This document shows, piece after piece, positions 10,435 to 20,627 of a DNA stretch of 64,000 bases. A model generated the notes under the pieces. That model saw only the letters and a program-made list of their open reading frames with translations, had not been told where the DNA came from and made no database searches. The stretch's first letter is position 1. Each line of letters begins with the position of its first letter. Source of the DNA: Scolecobasidium constrictum UM 578 (lineage: Eukaryota; Ascomycota; Dothideomycetes; Venturiales; Sympoventuriaceae); contig AZYM01000213.1 of the NCBI GenBank assembly GCA_000611715.1, positions 1 through 64,000 on the forward strand, in the 5' to 3' direction. Made by a program: the position numbers and the translations under genes.

Positions 10435-11676
10435 ATGTATCTACTGCATACGACAGAGATCAAACTTTTATCATTTCGAGAATATCCCATCGGAAGGTTA
10501 TGCTATTCTATCTCACACGTGGGAGAACGAAGAAGTCACGTTTCAGGGTATGCAGACAGGAAATCCGTTCAAAAAGAAAGGCTACGGGAAGCTTCTTGCT
10601 TTCCGCAAGCAAGCTGCTCGAGAGCAGCTTCGATGGGGCTGGATGGACACATGCTGGCAAGGAAGTCTTGACAGCTGAGACACAGGATATCAACAGACAA
10701 CAGTATCGACAAGTCGAGCAGTGCAGAGCTGTCAGAGGCGATCAATTCCATGTTTACGTGGTGCGAAAGAGCTGAAGTCTGTTATGCGTATCTGTCCGAC
10801 GTGGAATGGTATGATCCCAAGCTCGGTGGACATGTAGGCAGGCTTGGGCATAGCCGATGGTTTACAAGAGGATGGACATTGCAAGAACTGCTAGCACCTA
10901 CACGGATTGACTACTTCAGTCGGGACTGGAGTCTGATCGAAGCTTCCGTCAAGCGTCGTCACGCACACGCGCACAACTTCCTCGAGGGCATCAGTGCGAT
11001 TACTGGTATCGTGCTCAGAGCACTTAAAGGCTTTGCAGACTTGAGAGAGTTTCGAGTAGCTGAGAAGATGTCCTGGGCAGCACGAAGGGAGACCACACGA
11101 ATCGAGGACGTGGCATACTCGCTGATGGGCATCTTTGATATCAATATGCCATTGCTCTATGGTGAGGGTGAGAAAGCGTTTGGCTGGTTGCAGGAACAGA
11201 TTCTCTCAAGGACAGAAGATTATTCCATCTTTGCGTGGCAAAGCCAACATGCAAAATTGGACATGATTGGGGTGACGCCAGTATCATTCTTTGCAAGTCA
11301 TCCCAGCGAGTTTGGACAGCTCACCGAGGTGATTGATAATCGTCTGAAGCTTCAGAAGATTCCCTTCGGTCCAAGCGGCTCCTTGGATCACCTCGTTCAC
11401 GCAGATTCTGAGCCCCCAAGTGTCACGGCCCGTGGCATACGCATGAATCTTCTACTTACAGATGGACCCGACTCCACTGTGAAATATGGGCTCCTAAGTG
11501 CTCTGGGAAAACAGCGCTGGTTGTGTGTCCCGATTCGACGCTATGATCCAAAGCTGCCCATTTATGGGCGAGCGGGCTCGCTTATCGTTCTCATAATAGA
11601 AGACCCAACGAAGGTGTCTGCACAACTGATTTATGCGAGTAACGAAACTGTGCGGGCGCCCTTATTTGCAGGCTGA
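10435..11676 (+). CDS. HET-domain protein, frame-disrupted (possible pseudogene)
   Basis: HET protein of the HET-E/NWD2-neighbour type: it starts MYLLHTTEIKL, continues in another frame with ENIPSEGYAILSHTWENEE, then GWMDTCCIDKSSSAELSEAI, FTRGWTLQELLAPT and the typical EDVAYSLMGIFDINMPLLYG block. One extra base near 10477 shifts the frame between the start and the YAILSHTW motif; no upstream ATG rescues it. An intron at 10657-10703 (47 nt) has a GC donor (GCAAGG) and CAACAG acceptor; it rebuilds the conserved DTCCIDKSSS. With one base removed, exon 1 (10435-10656) plus exon 2 (10704-11676) gives about 398 residues. So either this allele is dead or the assembly holds a 1-base insertion. It lies 118 bp from the thioredoxin-like gene. 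Confidence 0.75.
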
Positions 11677-11794
11677 GCAAAGAACCGAAGAAGCGCCGCA
11701 AACGAAATACCTCGCACGAATGGAACCCCAACTTGCCACCGTCCGGACCATCACTTAGCAATTCGTTCACGATGTAGATGCGATATCAATCAAC

Positions 11795-12151
11795 ATGCCG
11801 CACAATTTCAGGACAATAACAGATAAACCGACCCTAGATGCCGCAACACACAACGCAATCAGCCACCCTACTCTGCTATACATCCACAACTCCTCACTCC
11901 CATCCTACGGGACATTTACATCCATCCTCGAAGAAGTGCTCTTGAACGATGCTGCAAATCATGAGATCGGCTTCTACTACATGGACTACTGCGACACAAC
12001 GAGCTCGCTGATGAAGTTTGCACCGAACCAGATGCCCGTCCTTGTGGCCATGTATGGGGAAAACTGGTGCAGGACTATTCTGGGGGCTGATAGGAAGGGT
12101 ATTGAAGGACTAATACTGGATTTGAAGGAGCAGGCAAGGGACAAGTCTTGA
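11795..12151 (+). CDS. Thioredoxin-fold protein lacking the active-site cysteines
   Basis: Intact 118-residue frame. The order of elements follows thioredoxin: a strand HPTLLYIHNS, helix FTSILEEVLL, strand EIGFYYMDYCD, a Met-Pro turn (QMPVLVAMYG, the cis-proline position) and GADRKGIEGLILDLK at the end. At the position of the WCGPC motif the sequence reads NSSLPSYGTF, with no cysteine, so it cannot act as a disulfide reductase. Redox-dead members usually serve as binding or scaffold domains. Single exon, 118 bp after a HET gene on the same strand. The fold assignment rests on pattern recognition only and should be read as probable. Confidence 0.55.
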   Translation: MPHNFRTITDKPTLDAATHNAISHPTLLYIHNSSLPSYGTFTSILEEVLLNDAANHEIGFYYMDYCDTTSSLMKFAPNQMPVLVAMYGENWCRTILGADRKGIEGLILDLKEQARDKS

Positions 12152-12736
12152 TATCGCGGTACAAAGATCACAGTATTTGGACTACCAGTGTTCAGCCTGA
12201 TCACCAAGACGACTGATGGGCCTGAGTGGTCGTATTCACAGGTCGTGACTTGAAGTCCATTGGCTGACATCATGCTCTTGTGTCAATAAAGTCTCCTACT
12301 CCAAGTCCTGAATATTTGCCCTCTCTCTCAGAAGTGTCAATTCACAGTTGCTAATATGCGACGTCCATGTTTAGTGATCAGACCATGGGCACTTTCCTAA
12401 TTGGGCATCACAACCAAAAATGGATGCTGCCTCAATATGCGCCGGCATAATCCCATCCGCAAGTACCTGCTTACTTAACATCACGATGCGGCTGGACTCT
12501 AAGTAGTCTGTCCTTTGTCTGAGATTATGCGTGCTCAATGCGACTTACTCATCGAGGTAGATGGGTCGCTTTGGCGTGGACATAACTACAAACGGATGAG
12601 ATTACTATTTGTTGACTCAGTTCAACGAGAGCACCAGCTACAGCTGCACACATGGCTGCGATTATGTCACGAAGCTCTGATGGAAGGCTGCCAGAGCTAC
12701 GTAGGCATGGGAGGGCCTATATGGTTGCGTTGAAGG
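12152..12736. other. Intergenic, upstream region of the alcohol dehydrogenase
   Basis: No credible gene; contains the 3' end of the thioredoxin-like transcript and the promoter of the downstream dehydrogenase. The small open frame 12515-12733 has no coding support. Confidence 0.5.
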
Positions 12737-12744
12737 TATATAAA
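12737..12744 (+). promoter_or_regulatory. TATA box of the alcohol dehydrogenase gene
   Basis: TATATAAA, 100 bp before the ATG at 12844, followed by an A-rich leader (ACTACTAAGAAATCTCCACA). A strong TATA in a fungal promoter fits an inducible gene. Confidence 0.55.
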
Positions 12745-12843
12745 GCAAGCATCTGCTTAGAGAATAACGATCATCAAACTAAAGCGCGCCTTCATCGCAC
12801 GTCCCGAGTCTCTCGAACTAGAAACTACTAAGAAATCTCCACA

Positions 12844-13920
12844 ATGGCCTCCACCGACCTCACAGGAACAACCTACAACGCCTTCCGCGGCATCAAAGGG
12901 GCCATCACCGCGACCCCAACCCAAGTCCCTGCCCTAGGCGCCAATGACATCCTCGTCAAACTCACCCACACTGGCGTCTGCTACACCGACAGAGAATTCT
13001 ACCGTCTGGGCGCGCCTCTCGCCCTCGGCCACGAAGGTGCAGGCGTAGCCGTTGCGGTCGGCAGCGCCGTCACCTCCATCAAGCCAGGCGACAGGGTCGG
13101 CGGCGGCTTCCACAAGAACTCGTGCGGCCACTGCAAGTACTGCCTCACGGGCAACGACATCAAATGCTACTCGCGCATCGTATTTGGCGAGGGGGACTAC
13201 GATAACGGCACGTTCTCGCCGTACTATGTGGGCAAGGAGACCTTTGTGCATAAGATTCCTGATGGCCTGGCTAGTGAGCACGCTGCACCATTGCAGTGCG
13301 CAGGCGCGACGACATATAATGCGCTCGCTGATACCGTGAAATTCGGTGACCGCGTCGGTGTGGTCGGCATCGGCGGTCTCGGACATCTCGCCATCCAGTT
13401 CGCTGCAAACATGGGCGCAGAAGTCGTCGTCTTCAGCACGAGTAAGGACAAGGAGGCCGAAGCCCGCGAATTTGGAGCTAGGGAGTTCGTGCTGCTGGCT
13501 GAGCCAGAGAACGTGAGCAAGCCACTTGACGTACTCATCGTAGCATCGAACAAGTACCCAGATTGGTCAAAGTGAGTTCGCCTTCTGCTTCCACATCCTG
13601 ATCCATACTTACCATATGGGAACAGATTCCTAACCAAGAACGTCCTCGCCCGAGGCGGCACCGTCGTACCCCTCGCAGCGCCAATGGAAGGTCCCCTGTC
13701 CCTCCCAGCAGACCGTCTCTTCTGGGACGTCTACCACGTGCACAGCTCGCTCGTGGCATCGCGCGCGCGTCACGCAGAGATGCTGCAATTCGCAGCAACG
13801 CATGGTGTCAAGCCCATGATCGAGTTGAGCAAGCACACGGGTGCCGACAGCATCGAGAAGGCCATCGAGAGACTTGAGTCAGGAAAGGTGCGGTACAGGC
13901 TCGTGCTTGAGTTTGAGTGA
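12844..13920 (+). CDS. Zinc-dependent alcohol dehydrogenase (MDR family)
   Basis: Two exons, 12844-13571 and 13626-13920, 340 residues, the usual size for class I-like fungal/bacterial ADHs. Catalytic zinc ligands are visible: Cys in THTGVCYTD and the His-Glu of GHEGAG. The structural zinc site CGHCKYCLTGNDIKC has the expected C-x2-C-x2-C-x7-C spacing. The cofactor fold shows GVVGIGGLGHLAIQFA. It should oxidise alcohols or reduce aldehydes with NAD(H) or NADP(H) in the cytosol; the substrate is not predictable. Codons are strongly C-ended compared with the neighbours, suggesting high expression. The intron (GTGAGT...CATATGGGAACAG) interrupts the codon for Lys in DWSKFL. Confidence 0.88.
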
Positions 13921-14599
13921 CTTGAGAGATCCGAGGGTTGGGTGTTAGATGAGCAGCTTGCCACAGCTGAACGGCAATCGCGGCTGTAGATAGAACCGCC
14001 TTCACTGTAATCCTGAATAGAGACCATCGTCCAAGCTCTTCACCAACACCATCCAAAACACCAAGATAAACCCGCATTGAAAGACTAAGAGACTTATGAA
14101 GTAATCCGATACCATGCCATTGTCGCTAACACAATAGATACACCAGCAGCACATTTCCATGCCCATAGTGCGTGCCATGCAACCATGCTTTCCCCATCCA
14201 TTGATCCATCGATCGCCATAGAAATGCCTATGAAACCCATCCCAATACCCAGCAATCAATCAATCAAACAACTAAAACGCTTTCACAACAAAAGCACATG
14301 AAGCCCCCAGAAAAGCAGAACATGAATACCATCCGACATGCAATGCAACAATATGCTGCCCGTTCTGCCTGCTTTTGTAGTAGTAGAGGAAGACTTGTGC
14401 AATTCTAAACGCCCTCATGATTGATCCATCCATGCACATTACTCAGACACGCAAGAGACAGGTCTTCCAATGATCAGGTGCGGTACAACTTCCCAGTGCG
14501 CTACCGTGTCCGGTACGATCGGGTCGCTTCGAATGGACCGGAACACAAGCTTGCACCCTTTCTCGTCAGCCAAAGTCATCAACTGTACTCTTCTGGAGC
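13921..14599. other. Convergent 3' region between ADH and CHD1
   Basis: Contains the two 3' untranslated regions; AT-rich stretches with several AATAAA-like and CAATCAATC runs near 14250-14270. No gene seen. Confidence 0.5.
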
Positions 14600-17500
14600 T
14601 CATGATGATGCGGTAGCCGTAGGTGGCAGAGTGGTGCTCTCCACCTTAACCCCATTTGTCGGCTCCTCCTTCTTCACAGACTCCACGCTCGGCGTCCCGT
14701 TGCCATTCGCGTGCGCGCTCGTGCTAGGAGCTGGGGTCTCGCTCGTAGGCACGATCCCACTCATCGGCGTACCGCTCGTCTCTTTGTGCACCGGCACAAC
14801 GACGGGCGTACTCGGCGTCGCACTATTTGCCTTATGCGGCGTGGGCACATTCGCCGGTGTCGCACTCTTCGTTGGCGGTGGAGCTACTGGTGCAGCAGCA
14901 GGAGTAGCAGGCGTCGCACTTCCGCCCACAGCCGTTCGCTGCAAGACCATCTTCCCGTATATGTCACGCATACTCTTTGCGCTACTCCCATTGAAGCAGC
15001 GATGACCTAGGTACTCCCAGAAGCGTTCCCGCCTGTCTTCATCCTGCTTCGCAATCCAATCGCCGATCTTAAGCGTGTTGTCTTTGATCGCCTTCACGCG
15101 GCCTTGCTTGTCCAGCTTAGCGTCACGCGAGCTTTCCGTCAGAAGACTCAAGTACGGCACCACAGGTCCCATAAGCTCCTGCGTACGCTTATCCGCTTGC
15201 TCATCTCTTGGCGCTTTCTGCTTGTGTTCTTTGTGGACTTTGTGGGATGAGGATTGCGCGTTGCGGTGGTGGTTGGGCGAGCCGTTCATTTCCGATGTGC
15301 GAGGGCGCTTGTGGGCGTCGTGATGTGCGCCATCTTCGTGGCGGCGCTTGAGGGTGTGATCAGAGTGGTGGCGGTGCGAGGAGTCAGGTCGATGCTTGTG
15401 CGAGTGATGTGAGTTGTGGCGATCTTGTGGCGTACCAACACGATCGCGAGGCGCAGACGGATGTCTATGTCGCGGATCGACATTGCTGTGAGCGCGATGT
15501 CGGGGCTTCTCAACCCGGCGAGGCATGCCAGGCACATTCGCACCATCCGGGATCATCGACTTCTTGATGTTACGGTGGTGATTTTCCAGCGCGTCCAGAT
15601 CGCCAGAAGCCTTCGCTTTCAGCACGCTGACCAAGTAATTGGCTCGTCGGTTGAGATGGACTTGCGTCGGCTTGCGGGCCTTTGTCTCAGCTTCGCCGCC
15701 TTCCTTGCGAGCATCCTTGTTCGCAGTGCGCTGCTCCTCAAGGAAACACTTGTCCTTCATGTCGAGCTCAGGATCATCGCGAATCTCCCACCAGCTGCCC
15801 CAACCGTACTTCGCAATACCAACAACAAGCATACCGTCTTCGCGCGGACCCCAGTTGCAAGTGAAGTCATTTGCAGGCTTCATTGCCTCAGGAATGCGGA
15901 ACATCTGCTTATCGTGCGTCTGCTCGACCGTACTTCGAATCAAGGTCATCTCGCCCGGTCGCTCAACCATTGTGGTAGCATTGTTCCGCTTGACACCATT
16001 GAACTCAATGAGGACTTCCTTGCGCTCCTTCTTCGTGACAGACTTGCCGCCTGGTGCGGTCTTCTCCAGTTCGTCGAGACGCTTCTGCTCAGTCGCAATG
16101 GCATCCTTGCTCTTGTTCACGATGTCATCGATCGTAGCGCGCACCAGTGCCGGATCCCGCTTCGTGAGCTTCGCAGTCTCCATGATTTTGTCCTGCATCT
16201 CGTCGAAAGAGCCCCACTGCTGGTAAGCCTTGAGCAAGCGACGCGTCTCGCTCTCATTCAGTGGACGCTTGGGATCAGCTTCCGTGTCGTCAGACTCTTC
16301 AACATCAGCCGCAGCTTCACGCTGAGCATCTCGAGCCCGCTTCTTCGCAGCACGATGATTGCGCTCCTCGATCGACTGATCACCAGGCTTCTTGCGTTGA
16401 CGTGGTCCATCGCCAGCAAGCGTCTTGATCATCTCCTGCGTCTTGCGCTCATTCTCCTCATCTTGCATACGCTTGACCTCATCCTGCGGCACAATCTCGT
16501 CCCAGCCCAGATCGTCAATCTTGACATCAGTGACTTCGAAAGCCTTCAGGAAGTCATCGTTGTCATTGACCATCTCTTCAGCGCCATCAGCTGGAATTTC
16601 GGTATTGTGCTCTTCAGCAGAGGCAAGTACAGCATCGATATCGAGCGACTCGAGCTTCTTCTGGTTGTCGGCGCTTGGCTGGAACAGCTTGGTCGCACCA
16701 AACTTGAGAATGCGCGCCATATCGTCGCGGCTGGGGCCTTTCTCGCCACCAAGGATGACACCTTTGCGCGTGGCTTGCTCTTGCAGCTCTTTCTCCTGAC
16801 CACCCTTCTGGATCGTGACGTACTCGAGGATGAGCTTGTTCTTCGCGGCCTCCAAGATCTTCTCTTCTATACTGTCGGCCGAGACAAGTCGGTAAATGGT
16901 CACTGGCTTTGTCTGACCGATACGATGAGCACGACCCATAGCCTGGAGATCGGCATGAGGATTCCAGTCAGAGTCGAAAAGGATGACCGTGTCCGCAGTC
17001 ATCAAGTTGATACCTAGACCACCGGCACGCGTCGAAAGCAGGAAGCAGAAGTCCTCACTGTCCTTTGCATTGTAGCGCTCGATAGCAGCACGGCGTGCCG
17101 CGGCAGCAGTGGTACCATCAAGCTGCTGGAATTTGTGGCCACGTAGCTTGAGATACTCAGCCAGGATGTTCAGCACCATGACCATCTGACTGAAGATGAG
17201 GACACGATGGCCCTCGCGCTTGAGACGCTCAAGCAGCTTGTCAAGCAGCATCATTTTGCCACTTGTGACGACAAGATCGCGCAGGCGCTCCTCTCGAGAC
17301 TGCTCTGGGTGCCAGTAGCGCTCCTCGGCAGCAGGAAAGAGGAATGGATGGTTGCTAGCCTTCTTCAGCTCCATGAGAATGTTCGATAGCGAAACTTTCT
17401 GGCCCTGGACACCTTTATTGAGAGCGTCGTAGTTGCGCAGGGTGATGTTCTTGCAGTATTCTTGCTGCAAGTCAGACAAGTCAACTCGCAAGACCTTCTC

Positions 17501-19659
17501 CGTCTTCGGCGGCAACTCTTTCATGACATTCTGCTTCGTCCGTCGAATCATGTATCGACTGATGTCTGTGCGAAGCTGAGCAAGCTGGTCCGCAGCGCCT
17601 TCAAGATCTGTGAGGTCGATTTTGGGATCGACCTGGATGACACCAGGCATGAGGAAGTCCATCAGAGACTTGAGCTCGAGCAGATTGTTCTGCATGGGCG
17701 TGCCAGTGATGAGCAGCTTTGCGTCAAAGCTCAGGGACAGCAAGGTCTCGTATAGCTGCGACTCTGAGTTCTTCAGTCTGTGCGCCTCATCGACAGCCAG
17801 ATACTGCCACTTGAATGTGCGTAGGAAGTTGACATTGCGGTTGACCGTTTCGTAGGTGGTAAGCAGAACGTTAAACCGAGGCTTGCCGTCCTTCAGCAGC
17901 TCGTATTGCTGCATGATCTCAAGCGAGGCCTTGTTGCCATGGTAGACGATGTAATTTACGTCAGGCGTCCAGTTGTCGAAGGTGTCCGCCCACGCAGCCA
18001 TGGTCGACAGTGGCACGCAGACCAAGAAAGGCCCTTGCTGATTGCGGTCGTGTCGCAGGAAGTTGAGGAACGAAACAGTCTGGATCGTCTTTCCCAGACC
18101 CATCTCGTCAGCAAGCATGATGTTGTGGTAGCCAGTCCAGTGCAGACATAAACGATTCAGACCATCGAGCTGGAAGTCTCGGAGCGTGCCAAACTTGATG
18201 TAGTCTGGCTGCTCTGTAAAACGCTTGAACTGCGGTCGCTGCGTGAGCCGCGTCGATTTCGGGATGTTCTGACTGCGCTCGATATACGCGTCGATAGCCT
18301 TCTGGTAGGCTTTCTGAGAGTCCTCAGACTCATTGATGAAAGCATCTTCGACCTCCCATGAGCACTGATCGTACTCCTGCCCTTTCCACTTAACATAGTA
18401 CTGCGTCTCGCCCTCGATGACTTGCGAGCCGATTACACGTTCCGGCGTGTTCTCGGATGCGATCTTCTCGGCAAGCAGCTCGTAGTTGACCAGGTAGCTT
18501 TCTCGCTCGTCTGCCACTACATTCTTGACAGTCTGATAATAGATGTGCAGATTGACGCCCGTCTTCTCGTGGACAGCATAATTCTGCACCTTCTTGAAAC
18601 CACGGTACGTCTTCAGTGTGGCCCAAGTCTCCCACGTGGAGTGCAGTTGACTCAGACCTTGCCATTTGATGAGGTACTCAAAGTCTGATCTGCTTAGGTC
18701 TTCTTTGGTCCAGTCAACGCCTTCAGGTAATCGATGATATAGGACTTTGTCCACGTAGGGTGACGTGTCTACAACCCATTCTTGAACCGCATCTTCGTCT
18801 ATTAGGTCATCGTTCATGCCCTCTTCATCTTCATTGTAGGTGATGGTATTGCGTTGTCGAGTGGAGAAGCGTACTTCGGCGGTAGTGGGAGGTGCGTTGC
18901 CATTCAGCACGTCTCTTCGGCGCTGTTTCTGCTTCTTGCTGAGAACATCGCGGCGGCGGCCGACAAATGCTTCTCCGTCGGAATCCGACTCGGTAAGCTG
19001 AGCGGGCGTGGCAGCTTTCGATGCTACATCGTTCCTTAGTACATTGAGGGACATCAGCTCGAGGTTCGGCGTACATTTGGGTGCTGAGCGCTCTTTCCGG
19101 CGTCTCCGGACGCGTGGCATATCTGAGCCTGATGCATCGTCATCTTCATCACTGCTCTCGACCTATAGACGTAATTAGCGACATATTTCATCAATATTCA
19201 TCAAGAAATACTTACCACTCGTCGAGGCACTATCCGTGATCGCACCTGCGAGGCATTGTCAGTGACAGGGTCGCGTGTTGGGTCAAGGCAGGCGCGTACA
19301 CTACGACGAACACCATACAGCTCAGGATTCTCTGCCATAGCAGCCTCCATGTCATCGTCGCTGTACTTCCGCTTTCTCGAGTTCGGATCTGGTGACGACG
19401 AAGAGCGCGCAGAGGCGCTGCGTGAGGACCGAGCAGGTGCCGAAGGGCCGAGGTCGTACTCCTCGTCCGCAGAACCCTCAGCATCCTCATCAGACGCAGA
19501 CGCAGAGCTCAGGTCATCCTTTTCGCTCTCTGCTTCTGATTCGCGCGGGCTTTCGACGCTGGTTGATGGCGAGTCCATGGCGGAAGGGAGTTGTGGCTCG
19601 GAGAGAGGGCTGTCGGGTTGGGAGGAGAGACCGTCGGTATTGGGCAGATCAGACGGCAT
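14600..19659 (-). CDS. CHD1: Chromodomain helicase DNA-binding protein Chd1
   Basis: Two exons, 19659-19216 and 19162-14600, about 1668 residues. Intron 19215-19163 joins RRV to VESSDEDDD in phase 0. Domains in order: acidic Ser-rich N-terminus; tandem chromodomains at about 277-350 (FEYLIKWQGLSQLHSTWE) and 387-430 (YYVKWKGQEYDQCSWE); SNF2 ATPase with Walker A DEMGLGKT near 499, DEAH near 605 and motif VI MGRAHRIGQT near 893; a SANT/SLIDE-type DNA-binding region; His/Arg-rich linker; and the C-terminal CHCT domain (LMGPVVPYLSLL...FWEYLG) near 1480-1560. Chd1 spaces nucleosomes in transcribed genes. The start is the first in-frame ATG of this exon; the frame stays open upstream to about 19790 without an ATG, so a further short 5' exon is possible. 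Confidence 0.93.
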
Positions 19660-20627
19660 CGGCGACAAGTTGCCGTTTGTGTTGGGTGTGAGAGAGGGCG
19701 TGTTCTGCCCCGATGGGACTGCTAGGGACGCGGCTGGATGAGCGTTAGCGATTGTTCGGTGACAACATGGCAGGAAGTGTCAGGTGAGGTATCTCCGTGA
19801 CCGGCCGGGTTATGCGACTCAGAAGAGACACAAATCGCAGTATATGACAGTGACAGAGAGAACACAGTCAAGTCCGACCGTGAAAGATGACTTGGGATGA
19901 GTATAAGATGGTGACGTTTGGAGGCCGCGTGGTGACCGGTGAAGCCTTCCGCAGCAGAGGGCCCACACAACGACTACAACGCGACTCCAGGCGTCCCAAC
20001 GGTTCAAAAATCGAGGAGATCGATGCAGCATTGATCGGACGCGGAGTATACGCAGATGGCGAGGTTGACCGGGCACGAGGGCGTCAGGCGGCGGCTATGC
20101 CACGGGAGAGCAGAGGGAATCCGACACTTCTGAAGTGTAAAACTTACATTCCATGTTGTCCAGAATCCGGAAGAAAAGTCCCAAGCGAAATGTAGTTGTG
20201 GTTCGTGAGATCTTGGAGATCGGTGGATGTGTGTCGGGTGTGAGGCATTCGCGATTCTGAGGAACGGAGTGAGGTCTCTCGGCGACGCTCTGAGTTCGCG
20301 CTAACACAACTGTGGTTTAGCCACAAAGGGACAACCAATGAGGGAATGCGGGATAGCATTACACACTCAATTCTGTTCAGCGACGCCAGAAGTCCTGAAA
20401 GCGTGTGTGAGCGAGCAAATAGTCTATCTTCTGTGGCCTTGCGATCCGAGAGTCATACCCGCGCCGTGTGACTGCTCACAGGTTTTTTTTCATTCGTCCT
20501 TTCGCTTCCCATCTTCCCTTTTATTCAACCGGCGCTCGCCCCACCAAGAACAATACCATCCCACCATCAAAATTCCTGGTAGCGACGAGCCAGCGAACAA
20601 CGCCTACGACACGCTCACAAAGCCACC
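19660..20627. promoter_or_regulatory. Bidirectional upstream region of CHD1 and RLI1
   Basis: About 970 bp between two divergent essential genes. On the minus strand a CTAAC...CATCCAG acceptor-like string near 19740 could mark an intron leading to a missed CHD1 5' exon. A T-rich tract occurs near 20480. Nothing else recognisable. Confidence 0.4.

Noticed and set aside
15416..17017. 533-codon open frame antisense to CHD1
   Set aside because: It is the reverse of a strongly conserved ATPase coding sequence; its Leu/Arg/Ile-rich product follows from the codon bias of CHD1.
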